A DNA stretch of 64,000 nt, taken from assembly GCF_003665435.1 (NCBI RefSeq), contig NZ_CP023407.1:496001-560000 (forward strand). Reading direction: 5' to 3'. Shown here piece by piece: positions 29,279-37,933 of this stretch. The stretch is from Streptomyces fungicidicus. Lineage in GTDB: Bacteria > Actinomycetota > Actinomycetes > Streptomycetales > Streptomycetaceae. Position 1 is the first letter of the stretch, and each line of letters begins with the position of its first letter. Below the pieces are notes generated by a model. It was given only the letters and a program-made list of their open reading frames with translations, searched no databases and was not told the origin of the DNA. The translations under genes and the position numbers were made by a program.

Positions 29279-30226
29279 ATGAGCAGCCCCCTCACCACCG
29301 CCTCCCCGGCCGCGCCCGCCAGCACCTCCGGCGCCGGCCGCGGCGCGCCGCGGCTGCGCGGGACGCGTCGGCACTCCCCCGACAGGCCCAGGCGCAGCCT
29401 GCTGCTGACCGTGCTGACCTCGCTGATCGTCCTCTACACCGTCGTACCGCTGGTCTGGCTGGTCATCAACGCCACCAAGACCCAGGCGGGCCTGGCCGAC
29501 TCGTCCGGGATGTGGTTCGCCGACGACTTCGCGCTGTGGGACAACATCCGCGACACGTTCACCTACCACGACGGCGTGTTCACGCGCTGGCTGCTGAACA
29601 CCCTGCTGTACGTGGTGCTGGGCGCCGGCGGGGCCACCTTGCTCGCGGTCCTCGGCGGCTACGCGCTGGCGAAGTTCGACTTCCCCGGCAAGCGCGGCGT
29701 CTTCGCCACGGTCATCGGCGCGGTGGCGGTGCCCGGCACGGCCCTCGCGGTGCCCACCTTCCTGATGTTCAGCAAGATGGGCCTCACCGACACCCCGTGG
29801 GCGGTGATCATCCCCTCGCTGGTCTCGCCGTTCGGCCTGTACCTGATGTGGGTGTTCGCCACCGAGGCCATCCCCGCCGAACTCCTCGAGGCCGCCCGCA
29901 TCGACGGCGCCGGCGAGGCGCGCACCTTCTTCACCGTCGCCCTCCCGCTGCTCGCCCCCGGCATCGTGACCGTGCTGCTGTTCACCACGGTCGCCACCTG
30001 GAACAACTACTTCCTGCCGCTGATCATGCTCAAGGACCCGGACTGGTACCCGCTGACGCTCGGTCTGAGCGCGTGGAACTCCCAGGCCGAGACCGTCGGC
30101 GGCGAGGTCATCTTCAACCTGGTGATCACCGGTTCGCTGGTCACCATCCTGCCGCTGATCGCCGCGTTCCTGCTGCTCCAGAAGTACTGGCAGTCGGGTC
30201 TCGCCGCGGGCAGCGTCAAGGAGTGA
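29279..30226 (+). CDS. CUT1 sugar ABC transporter permease (MalG type)
   Basis: Inner-membrane permease of 315 residues. A ~40-residue hydrophilic N-terminus is followed by six membrane segments; the EAA loop is EAARIDGAGEARTFFTVALP, and the C-terminus SGLAAGSVKE is typical. It forms the channel with the preceding permease. No ATPase is encoded in the operon. Confidence 0.93.
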   Translation: MSSPLTTASPAAPASTSGAGRGAPRLRGTRRHSPDRPRRSLLLTVLTSLIVLYTVVPLVWLVINATKTQAGLADSSGMWFADDFALWDNIRDTFTYHDGVFTRWLLNTLLYVVLGAGGATLLAVLGGYALAKFDFPGKRGVFATVIGAVAVPGTALAVPTFLMFSKMGLTDTPWAVIIPSLVSPFGLYLMWVFATEAIPAELLEAARIDGAGEARTFFTVALPLLAPGIVTVLLFTTVATWNNYFLPLIMLKDPDWYPLTLGLSAWNSQAETVGGEVIFNLVITGSLVTILPLIAAFLLLQKYWQSGLAAGSVKE

Positions 30227-30302
30227 CCGCGCGGCTCACCGGCCCCGCACCCCGTACCACCACCTCATCCCGTCCCGCCCACGAAGAAGTGGAAGCACCC
30301 TC

Positions 30303-31640
30303 ATGCGCAGAAACACCGGCCGCCTGCTGCGCGGCATCGCCCTGCTGTCCGCCGTGGCCCTGGGCGCCACCGCCTGCGGCGGCTCCGACGACGACTCCAC
30401 CGACAAGGCGGTCTCCGCCTCGGACGTCGAGGCGGCCCTGAAGAAGGGCGGCACGGTGACGGTGTGGTCCTGGGAGCCCACGCTGAAGACGGTCGCCGCC
30501 GACTTCGAGAAGAAGTACCCGAAGGTCAAGATCAACCTCGTCAGCGAGCGGTCGGGCGACAAGCACTACACCGCGCTGTCGAACGCGATATCGGCCGAGA
30601 AGGGCGTCCCGGACGTCGCGCAGATCGAGTACTTCGCGGTGAACCAGTACGCGCTCGGCAAGGGCCTCACCGACCTGGCCCCCTTCGGCGCCGACAAGCT
30701 GGCCTCCCGGTACACGCCCGGTCCGTGGAACGCCGTGAGCGAGGACAAGGCGGTCTACGGCCTGCCGATGGACTCCGGCCCGATGGCGATGTTCTACAAC
30801 AAGAAGGTCTTCGACAAGTACGAGATCGCCGTCCCGACCACCTGGGACGAGTACGTCGACGCGGCGCGCAAGCTGCACAAGGCCGACCCCAAGGTCTTCA
30901 TCGCCAACGACGCGGGCGACGCCGGTTTCACCACCAGCCTGCTGTGGCAGGCCGGTTCGCGCCCGTACAAGGTCGACGGCACCAATGTGAAGATCGACTT
31001 CAGTGACGCGAACGCCAAGAAGTACACGGACACCTGGCAGAAGCTCATCGACGAGAAGCTCCTCGCCCCGGTCAACGGCTGGACCGACGAGTGGTACAAG
31101 GGCCTGGGCGACGGAACCATCGCCACCCTGACCACCGGTGCCTGGATGCCCGCCAACTTCGTCAGCGGCGTGCCGAACGCGGCCGGCGACTGGCGGGCGG
31201 CCCCGATGCCGGCCTGGACCAAGGGCGACAAGGCCAGCGCGGAGAACGGCGGCAGCTCGCTGACCCTGCCCTCGCTCGGCAGGAACAAGGAACTCGCCTA
31301 CGCCTTCGTGGAGTACGCGAACTCCGGTGACGGCGTCGGGACCCGCGTCGAGCAGGGCGCCTTCCCCGCCACCAAGGCGGAACTGCAGTCCGCCGACTTC
31401 CAGAGCACCAAGTTCGACTACCTCGGCGGCCAGGAGGCCAACAAGATCTTCGCCGAGTCCGCCGCGAACGTCGCCAGCGACTGGTCGTACCTGCCCTTCC
31501 AGCAGTACGCCCACTCGATCTTCAACGACACGGTCGGCAAGGCCTACGTCTCGGGCACCAAGCTCGCGGACGGTCTGAAGGCCTGGCAGGACGCCTCGGT
31601 GAAGTACGCCGAGGAGCAGGGCTTCACCGTCGAGAAGTAG
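30303..31640 (+). CDS. Sugar-binding lipoprotein of the galactan importer
   Basis: Extracellular solute-binding protein of 445 residues (family 1). It has a lipoprotein signal (RNTGRLLRGIALLSAVALGA, lipobox TAC-G) followed by an acidic linker GGSDDDSTDK. The mature part shows WSWEPTLKTVAADFEKKYPKVKI, the YGLPMDSGPMAMFYNKKVFDKY motif, PTTWDEY and GGSSLTLPS. GGAAG lies before the ATG. It follows the permeases rather than preceding them. A 12-bp hairpin after its stop may raise its transcript level relative to GH42. Likely ligand: beta-1,6-galacto-oligosaccharides, by context only. Confidence 0.92.
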   Translation: MRRNTGRLLRGIALLSAVALGATACGGSDDDSTDKAVSASDVEAALKKGGTVTVWSWEPTLKTVAADFEKKYPKVKINLVSERSGDKHYTALSNAISAEKGVPDVAQIEYFAVNQYALGKGLTDLAPFGADKLASRYTPGPWNAVSEDKAVYGLPMDSGPMAMFYNKKVFDKYEIAVPTTWDEYVDAARKLHKADPKVFIANDAGDAGFTTSLLWQAGSRPYKVDGTNVKIDFSDANAKKYTDTWQKLIDEKLLAPVNGWTDEWYKGLGDGTIATLTTGAWMPANFVSGVPNAAGDWRAAPMPAWTKGDKASAENGGSSLTLPSLGRNKELAYAFVEYANSGDGVGTRVEQGAFPATKAELQSADFQSTKFDYLGGQEANKIFAESAANVASDWSYLPFQQYAHSIFNDTVGKAYVSGTKLADGLKAWQDASVKYAEEQGFTVEK

Positions 31641-31656
31641 GACGGCACCAGACGCA

Positions 31657-31685
31657 GGGCGGCGCGGACGGACTCCGCGCCGCCC
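31657..31685 (+). terminator. Intra-operon hairpin after the binding-protein gene
   Basis: Perfect 12-bp stem GGGCGGCGCGGA / TCCGCGCCGCCC with a 5-nt loop (31657-31668, 31674-31685), 17 bp after the stop and 29 bp before GH42. Probably a partial terminator or an mRNA stabiliser that sets different levels for the binding protein and the enzyme. Confidence 0.6.
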
Positions 31686-31713
31686 CCGTGCACCACACCT
31701 CGGAAGGACCGCC

Positions 31714-33756
31714 ATGATCTCCACCCTCCTGTCCCGCGCCGGCGGGGCGGACGGTGATCCCGCCCCCCGTCTCGTCTACGGCGCCGACTACAACCCCGAG
31801 CAGTGGCCCCGCGCCGTGTGGGAGGAGGACGTCCGGCTGATGAGGGAGGCCGGCGTCAACCTCGTGTCCGTGGGGATCTTCTCCTGGGCCCGGCTGCAGC
31901 CGGCCGAGGACACCTGGGACTTCGCCTGGCTCGACGAGGTGATGGACCTGCTGCACGAGGGCGGCGTCGGCGTCGACCTCGCCACCGCCACCGCCTCCCC
32001 GCCGCCCTGGCTCACCACCGCCCACCCGGAGATCCTCCCGGTCACGGCCACCGGGGAGACGCTGTGGCCGGGGGCGCGCCAGCACTGGCGGCCCACCTCG
32101 CCCGTCTTCCGGCGGTACGCGCTGCGCCTGGTCCGGGCACTCGCCACCCGCTACGCCGGCCACCCCGCGCTCGTCGCCTGGCACGTCAACAACGAGCTGG
32201 GCTGCCACAACGTGTACGACTACTCCGACGACGCGGCCCGTGCCTTCCGGGACTGGCTGCGCGCCCGCTACTCCACGGTGGACGCCCTCAACAGCGCCTG
32301 GGGCACGGCCTTCTGGTCGCAGCGGTACACCGACTGGGAGCAGATCCTGCCGCCGCGGCTGGCCGCCTCCCATCCCAACCCCACCCAGCAGCTGGACTTC
32401 AAGCGGTTCTCCTCGGACGCGCTCAAGGACCATCTGCGCGCGGAGCGGGAGGTCCTGCGGGAACTCACCCCGGACATCCCGGTCACCACCAACTTCATGG
32501 TGATGGGCGGCACCAGGGGCATGAACTACCCGGACTGGGCCGACGAGATCGACTTCGTCTCCAACGACCACTACGTCCACCCCGGCCCGCAGGACCGCGA
32601 CGAGCTGTCCTTCTCCGCCAACCTCACCAGCGGCATCTCCGGCGGGCGGCCCTGGTTCCTGATGGAGCACTCCACCAGCGCCGTCAACTGGCAGCCCGTC
32701 AACGTGGCCAAGCGCCCCGGCGACCTGGTCCGCGACTCGCTGCTGCACGTCGCCCACGGCGCCGACGCCGTGTGCTTCTTCCAGTGGCGGCAGTCGGCGG
32801 CGGGCGCCGAGAAGTACCACTCGGCGATGGTGCCGCACGCCGGTGCGGACAGTGAGCTGTTCCGCGCCGTGGCAGGCCTCGGCGCCACCCTGGAGAGCCT
32901 CGCCCCGCTCGCCGGGTCCGAGCGGGAGCCCGCCCGGGTCGGCATCCTCTACGACTGGGAGTCGTGGTGGGCGAGCGAGCAGGACTCCCACCCCACCTCG
33001 CTGCTCGACTACCGGCAGGAGGCGCTCGACTGGTACTCGGCGCTGCTCGCCCTCGGCATCCGCGCCGACCTCGTCACCACCCGGGCCGACCTGCACCGCC
33101 ACCAGGTGCTGATCGCCCCCGTCCTGCACGTCGTCCCCGCCGACCTGGCCAAGACGCTCACCCGGTACGCCGAACAGGGCGGCCATCTGATCACCACGTA
33201 CTTCTCCGGTGTCGTCGACGAGCACGACCACGTGTGGCTCGGCGGCTATCCGGGAGCCCTGCGGGACCTGCTCGGCATCCACATCGAGGAGTTCGGCCCG
33301 CTGCTCCCCGGCGACAGCGTGGAGCTCGACGACGCCACGACCGGCACCCTGTGGACCGACCGGATCACGGTGACCGACTCCGGGACGGAGGTGCTGGCCC
33401 GCTACCGCACCGGCGAACAGTCCGGCAGGCCCGCCGTCACCCGGCGGCCGGCGGGCGGCGGCTCCGCCGCGTACGTCTCCACCCGGCTCGGGGTGGAGGG
33501 GCTCACCTCGCTGCTGCCGCGGCTGCTGGAGCCGGCCGGGGTGGAGAGCGAACTGCCCGCCGAGGCGCGGGGTTCGGTCGAGCCGGTCGTCCGCCGGGGC
33601 GCCGGGGGCCGGTTCCTGTTCCTGGTGAACCGGACCGACGACACCGTGCAGGTGCCCGGCCTCGGCGGTGACGTGCTCGTCGGCGCCACCGGCGCGGACG
33701 GCACCCTCACGCTCGGGCCCCGGGCCGTCGCCGTACTGCGGCAGCCCGTCGCCTGA
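31714..33756 (+). CDS. GH42 beta-galactosidase
   Basis: Cytoplasmic retaining beta-galactosidase of 680 residues, the normal GH42 size. Domain A (TIM barrel) begins GADYNPEQWP and carries the acid/base E161 (HVNNELG) and nucleophile E318 (FLMEHST). The trimerisation domain B (about 390-600; VGILYDWESWW) and C-terminal beta domain C (FLFLVNRTDDTVQVP) follow. No signal peptide, so it acts on imported galacto-oligosaccharides. With the secreted GH30 encoded next, it would complete the pathway from beta-1,6-galactan side chains to galactose. Confidence 0.95.
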   Translation: MISTLLSRAGGADGDPAPRLVYGADYNPEQWPRAVWEEDVRLMREAGVNLVSVGIFSWARLQPAEDTWDFAWLDEVMDLLHEGGVGVDLATATASPPPWLTTAHPEILPVTATGETLWPGARQHWRPTSPVFRRYALRLVRALATRYAGHPALVAWHVNNELGCHNVYDYSDDAARAFRDWLRARYSTVDALNSAWGTAFWSQRYTDWEQILPPRLAASHPNPTQQLDFKRFSSDALKDHLRAEREVLRELTPDIPVTTNFMVMGGTRGMNYPDWADEIDFVSNDHYVHPGPQDRDELSFSANLTSGISGGRPWFLMEHSTSAVNWQPVNVAKRPGDLVRDSLLHVAHGADAVCFFQWRQSAAGAEKYHSAMVPHAGADSELFRAVAGLGATLESLAPLAGSEREPARVGILYDWESWWASEQDSHPTSLLDYRQEALDWYSALLALGIRADLVTTRADLHRHQVLIAPVLHVVPADLAKTLTRYAEQGGHLITTYFSGVVDEHDHVWLGGYPGALRDLLGIHIEEFGPLLPGDSVELDDATTGTLWTDRITVTDSGTEVLARYRTGEQSGRPAVTRRPAGGGSAAYVSTRLGVEGLTSLLPRLLEPAGVESELPAEARGSVEPVVRRGAGGRFLFLVNRTDDTVQVPGLGGDVLVGATGADGTLTLGPRAVAVLRQPVA

Positions 33757-33770
33757 CACCTCCACAGGCG

Positions 33771-33837
33771 CCCGGAACGTCACGCACCCGTTCCGGGGGC
33801 CGTCCCCTCCCGCCGGCCGCCACCGCGGCGGGAGGGG
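33771..33837 (+). terminator. Double hairpin between GH42 and GH30
   Basis: Two successive stems. The first has a 9-bp perfect stem (33771-33779 with 33789-33797, CCCGGAACG). The second has a 12-bp perfect stem (33804-33815 with 33826-33837, CCCCTCCCGCCG). They should end or attenuate the importer/GH42 transcript, so GH30 may be made at lower level or from its own promoter. Confidence 0.65.
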
Positions 33838-33878
33838 CCACCGAAGCGCGACCACACCTCACCGTTGGGAGCACACCG

Positions 33879-35918
33879 ATGGCACGCCGCACCCGCAACA
33901 GACGGTTGCTCACGGCCGCCGGGCTCACCGCAGCCCTGGCCACCGGAGCCGCCCTCGTTCCCGGACCGACCTCCGCCGCAGAGACGGCGGACACCCCCTC
34001 CGTCACCGTCCGGCCCGACCCCTCCTACCAGCAGGAGGAGTTCGAGGGCTGGGGCACCAGCCTGGTCTGGTTCGCCAACGCCACCGGCGACTATCCGCCG
34101 GAGATCCGGGAGAGGCTCGCCCGGCTCCTGTTCGGCGACGACGGTCTCGCCCTCAACATCGCCCGATACAACGTCGGCGGCGGCAACGCCCCCGACGTCA
34201 AGGACTACCTGCGCGCCGGCGGCGCCGTGGAGGGCTGGTGGAAGGCGCCCGCGGGCACCACCCGCGAGGACACCGGCTGGTGGGACGCCGAGAACCCCGC
34301 CCACTGGAACGAGAACGCCGACGCCACCCAGCGCTGGTGGGTGGACCGCATCAAGAAGGACATCACCCACTGGGAGACCTTCAGCAACTCCCCGCCCTGG
34401 TTCATGACGGTCAGCGGCTATGTGTCCGGCGGCTTCGACGCCACCGCCGATCAGCTGAGGACCGAGTCGGTCGACGACTTCGCCGCCTACCTGGCCGGCG
34501 CCACCAAGCGGCTGGAGAAGGCACACGGCATAAAGGTAGACACCGTCGATCCCTTCAACGAGCCGAACACCGACTACTGGAGCACCCGGCTGGGCGCGGA
34601 CGGCGAACCCGTCGGCGGACGTCAGGAGGGCGCGCACATCGGCCCCCAGCTCCAGCAGAAGGTGCTGCACGCGCTCGCCCCGGCGCTGAAGAAGGCGAGG
34701 ACCGGGGCGGAGATCTCCGCCATGGACGAGACCAACCCGTCCCTCTTCGCGCAGAACTGGAACACCTACACGCCCGAGGCACGTGCCCTGGTCGGCCAGA
34801 TGAACGTCCACACCTACGGCACCGGCCGGCGCACCACCGTCCGTGACATCGCCAAGGCCGAGGACAAGCGGCTGTGGATGAGCGAGGTCGAGGGCGACTG
34901 GGGCGACGGTCAGAGCTTCACGGACATGCGCCCGGGGCTCGGCCTGGCCCAGCGCATCGTCGACGACCTGCGTGAACTGGAGCCGCGCGCCTGGGTGTTC
35001 TGGCAGCCCGTCGAGGACCACGACAACATGAAGCCCGGCGGGGAGTCCGCCAAGGGCGGCAACTGGGGCGAGATCCAGCTCCCCTTCGGCTGCACCTCCG
35101 GGGACACCCTCGAGACCTGCCCGATACACACCAACACCAAGTTCGACACCGCCCGCAACTTCACCCACTTCATCAAGCCGGGCGACCGGCTGATCAAGGT
35201 GGACGACACCTCCAGCGCGGCGGCGGTGACGAAGAACGGCAAGGGCGCCTCGCTCGTGCACGTCAACGGCACCACGGCGGCGCGCGCCGTCACCCTCGAC
35301 CTCTCCAAGTTCCGCACCGTCGGCCGCGACGCGACCGTCACGCCGGTCGTGACCAGCGCCGACGGCAAGCTGGAGCGGCACGCGCCGATCGGGGTCACCG
35401 ACCGGAAGGCCACCTTCACCGTGCCCGCCCAGTCGGTGACGTCCTTCGTCGTCAGCGGTGTCTCCGGTGTCGCGAAGGACGCCCCGCTGCTGCGCAAGGG
35501 CCACACCTACACCCTGACCGGGGTGCAGAGCGGCAAGGCGGTCACCGTCCCGTCCGGCGGCTCGAACCTCGTCATCGCGTCGGGCGACGGCTCGGCCTCC
35601 CAGCAGTGGCGGCTGAGCGCGGTGCGCCCCGGCGACGGCGTGCGCGAGCGCTACGAGTTCACCAGCCCGGCGGACGGCAGGCGGCTGGCCGTACGGGACG
35701 ACGTGCCGGTGGCCGAGCCCGGCACCGGCAGGCGCGACCCGGCCGCCGAGTGGATCATGTCCACCACGGGCGACGGCACCTGGACCCTGGTCAACGCGGC
35801 CACCGGACGGCTCCTCGAAGTCGGCGGACAGGCCACGCACGAAGGCGCCGCGGTCACCACCTGGCAGCCCAACTCCGGTTCCAACCAGCGCTGGACGATC
35901 ACGGACGTCACGCCCTGA
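33879..35918 (+). CDS. Secreted GH30 glycosidase, probable endo-beta-1,6-galactanase, with ricin-type domain
   Basis: Exoenzyme of 679 residues. The signal peptide covers about residues 1-35 (RRTRNRRLLTAAG start, TSAAE end). The GH30 barrel and side beta-domain (about 40-530) begin with EEFEGWGTSLVWFAN. The acid/base is E228 (DPFNEPNTDYW) and the nucleophile E336 (MSEVEGDW). The region SNSPPWFMTVSGY fits the GH30 endo-galactanase/glucanase group. A C-terminal beta-trefoil (about 540-679) shows the Q-x-W repeats QQWRLS and QRWTI of CBM13. The GH42 and importer context favours beta-1,6-galactan (arabinogalactan) as substrate; glucosylceramidase- or xylanase-type GH30 activities are alternatives. 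Confidence 0.88.
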   Translation: MARRTRNRRLLTAAGLTAALATGAALVPGPTSAAETADTPSVTVRPDPSYQQEEFEGWGTSLVWFANATGDYPPEIRERLARLLFGDDGLALNIARYNVGGGNAPDVKDYLRAGGAVEGWWKAPAGTTREDTGWWDAENPAHWNENADATQRWWVDRIKKDITHWETFSNSPPWFMTVSGYVSGGFDATADQLRTESVDDFAAYLAGATKRLEKAHGIKVDTVDPFNEPNTDYWSTRLGADGEPVGGRQEGAHIGPQLQQKVLHALAPALKKARTGAEISAMDETNPSLFAQNWNTYTPEARALVGQMNVHTYGTGRRTTVRDIAKAEDKRLWMSEVEGDWGDGQSFTDMRPGLGLAQRIVDDLRELEPRAWVFWQPVEDHDNMKPGGESAKGGNWGEIQLPFGCTSGDTLETCPIHTNTKFDTARNFTHFIKPGDRLIKVDDTSSAAAVTKNGKGASLVHVNGTTAARAVTLDLSKFRTVGRDATVTPVVTSADGKLERHAPIGVTDRKATFTVPAQSVTSFVVSGVSGVAKDAPLLRKGHTYTLTGVQSGKAVTVPSGGSNLVIASGDGSASQQWRLSAVRPGDGVRERYEFTSPADGRRLAVRDDVPVAEPGTGRRDPAAEWIMSTTGDGTWTLVNAATGRLLEVGGQATHEGAAVTTWQPNSGSNQRWTITDVTP

Positions 35919-35930
35919 CCGGTCCGTCCC

Positions 35931-35966
35931 GCCCGGCCGCACCACCGCCCGGTGGTGCGGCCGGGC
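35931..35966 (+). terminator. Terminator after GH30
   Basis: Perfect 16-bp stem with a 4-nt loop (35931-35946 with 35951-35966), 12 bp after the GH30 stop and 27 bp before the acetyltransferase start. Strong predicted hairpin without T-tract. Confidence 0.7.
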
Positions 35967-35993
35967 CGCTTCCACGACACCCAGGGAGAACCA

Positions 35994-36629
35994 GTGGCAC
36001 ACGACGACGACGCCGAGCGCGAGGTGCGCCGCCGCATGGCCGCCCACGAGCTGTACACCGACGCCGTACCCGGCCTCGAACGGCTCGAGGAGGAACGGCT
36101 GCGCGGCAAGGAACTCGCCGCCGAGTACAACGCCACCGGCCCGCGCGACCAGGAGACCCGCCGCGCCCTGCTGGTCCGGCTCCTCGGCTCGGTCGGCCGA
36201 GGTGTGTGGATCGAGCCGCCACTGCACGTCGCCTATGGCACGAACACGCACCTCGGCGACGACGTGTACGTCAACTTCGGCCTCACCCTGGTCGACGACG
36301 TCGAGGTCTTCGTCGGCGACCGCGTGATGTTCGCACCGCATGTCACGATCACCAGCACCGGACATCCCGTCCACCCCGAACTGCGGCGGGACGGCAGCCA
36401 GTTCTCCGCGCCGGTGCGCATCGGGGACGACGTGTGGATCGGGGCCGGCGCGGTGCTCCTGCCCGGGGTGACCGTCGGGCGGGGCTCGGTCGTCGGCGCG
36501 GGCAGTGTGGTGACCGCCGATGTGCCGCCGATGACCGTGGTCGCCGGGACCCCGGCCCGCGTGCTGCGTCCGATCACCGACGCGGACCGGGAGTGGAGCT
36601 ACCGGCCGCCGGGCACCGCGCGCGGCTGA
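35994..36629 (+). CDS. Sugar O-acetyltransferase (LacA/Maa type)
   Basis: Left-handed beta-helix acetyltransferase of 211 residues. GTG 35994 is the start, behind AGGGAGAA. The N-terminal maltose acetyltransferase segment ([30 protein letters not shown]) is followed by hexapeptide repeats; the catalytic His is in [12 protein letters not shown], and [18 protein letters not shown] and AGTPARVLR close the domain. It uses acetyl-CoA to acetylate a sugar or galactoside. Its position after beta-galactosidase genes parallels lacA, with a proposed role in detoxifying unmetabolised sugars. It converges on the VWA gene with 17 bp between stops. Confidence 0.9.
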   Translation: MAHDDDAEREVRRRMAAHELYTDAVPGLERLEEERLRGKELAAEYNATGPRDQETRRALLVRLLGSVGRGVWIEPPLHVAYGTNTHLGDDVYVNFGLTLVDDVEVFVGDRVMFAPHVTITSTGHPVHPELRRDGSQFSAPVRIGDDVWIGAGAVLLPGVTVGRGSVVGAGSVVTADVPPMTVVAGTPARVLRPITDADREWSYRPPGTARG

Positions 36630-36646
36630 CCGGGGCGCGGCGCCGT

Positions 36647-37933
36647 TCACCGGGCTCCGGGTTCGGCGCCGATGGTCACCACGCGGGCCCAGTCGGGCGG
36701 TGTGTCCGGTACGTAGTCGGGGTCGTCCTCGTCCCAGGACGCCCCCACCCGGGGGAACAGGCCCACCACCGTCCGGCAGGACGGCCGGGAGTCCGGCCAG
36801 GGCGTCTGTCCGTCGGTGAGGACCACGACGACGTCCGGCCGGGGCCGGGACCCGAGGGCCTTGGCGAAGCCGCTGCGCAGATCGGTGCCGCCGCCGCCCG
36901 TCAGGGGGATGCCCTCGCCGCGGCACAGCCGGTGCACCCGGCCGGCCGCCGCGTCGCAGGACACCACGGACACCATGTCGCGGCGGCCGCCCACGGCCCG
37001 GGAGATCGCTGTGACCTCCAGCAGCGCGCTGCCCAGTTCGGCGTCGCTGACCGAGCCCGAGGTGTCGATGACGACCGACACCCTGGGCGGCGTACGCCGC
37101 AGGCTCGGCAGGACCGCGCCGGGCACCCCGGCCGAGCGCCGGGCCGGCCGTCCGTAGGTGTAGTCGTCGCCCGCGCCCGAGCCGGAGACCGCCGTGCGCA
37201 GTGCCGCGCCCAGCAACTCCCGCCAGGGCTGCGGCGGATGGAACGCCTCCTCCGCCCAGCGCCGCCAGCCCTGCGGCGCGTCGCCCGGCCGGGCTCTGAT
37301 GCCCTGCGCCACACGGAACCGTACGGCGTCACGCTCCTGTTCGCTGAGCCCGTGCGCGCCGTCCGGGCCCAGGTCCCAGTCCCGTTCGAGTCCGTCGGCA
37401 CCGCTGCCGCAGTCCAGCCAGACCATGCCCCGGGTGTAGGGGCCGAGCGTGAACTGGCGCAGATAGTCCTCCATCAGCTCCCCGGCGGTGAGCCCCAGGG
37501 TGCTCGGCAGCACCACGTCGCCGGGGCGGGCCAGCCCGTCGCCGTAGATGTCGTCGTTGATCTCGCAGTCGGCGGCGATGTTCATCCGCAGCCGCTCCCC
37601 CGCGCCGTGCAGTCCGCGTTCGCGGGCGACGCGGTCGCCGCGTCCGTGGTGGTCGCGCAGCAGATGCGACACCTCGTGCACCCAGACGCCGGCCAGTTCC
37701 TCCTCCGGTGTGGCGGCCACGAACGCCGGTGAGACATAGCAGCGCCAGTGCCGGTCGACGGCCATCGTGGGGACGCGCCGGGACTCGACGGGGTGCAGTG
37801 CGAACAGGGCGGTGGCGAGGTAGGGGCGGGCGCGGGCGGCCTGCAGCCGGGCGGTGAGCAGCTTGTCGAGGTCGAGGGCGGGGGCGGGGGCGGGGGCGGG
37901 GGCGGCCGGTGTCTCCGGCGGGTGCGTGGTCAT
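36647..37933 (-). CDS. VWA-like / putative metallopeptidase protein (DUF2201 type)
   Basis: Predicted cytoplasmic protein of 428 residues. The N-terminal domain has a zinc-peptidase-like HEVSH at H86-H90 (E87) within VWVHEVSHLLRDH, then a helical region. The C-terminal VWA-like domain has the MIDAS start DTSGS at D290 and GGGGTDLR, VVVLTDGQTPWP. No signal peptide or membrane segment. Its start overlaps the stop of the MoxR gene by 4 bp (ATGA), so the two are co-translated. This pair is known in many bacteria as ATPase plus VWA adaptor; the process it serves here is unknown. A GGGGCG hexamer repeat near the start (about 37877-37904) encodes a Pro-Ala tract. Confidence 0.87.
   Translation of the reverse strand: MTTHPPETPAAPAPAPAPALDLDKLLTARLQAARARPYLATALFALHPVESRRVPTMAVDRHWRCYVSPAFVAATPEEELAGVWVHEVSHLLRDHHGRGDRVARERGLHGAGERLRMNIAADCEINDDIYGDGLARPGDVVLPSTLGLTAGELMEDYLRQFTLGPYTRGMVWLDCGSGADGLERDWDLGPDGAHGLSEQERDAVRFRVAQGIRARPGDAPQGWRRWAEEAFHPPQPWRELLGAALRTAVSGSGAGDDYTYGRPARRSAGVPGAVLPSLRRTPPRVSVVIDTSGSVSDAELGSALLEVTAISRAVGGRRDMVSVVSCDAAAGRVHRLCRGEGIPLTGGGGTDLRSGFAKALGSRPRPDVVVVLTDGQTPWPDSRPSCRTVVGLFPRVGASWDEDDPDYVPDTPPDWARVVTIGAEPGAR

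Noticed and set aside
33780..36926. 1048-codon minus-strand frame
   Set aside because: Covers the GH30 and acetyltransferase genes in antisense, crosses terminators, and has Gly/Val/Arg-rich composition.
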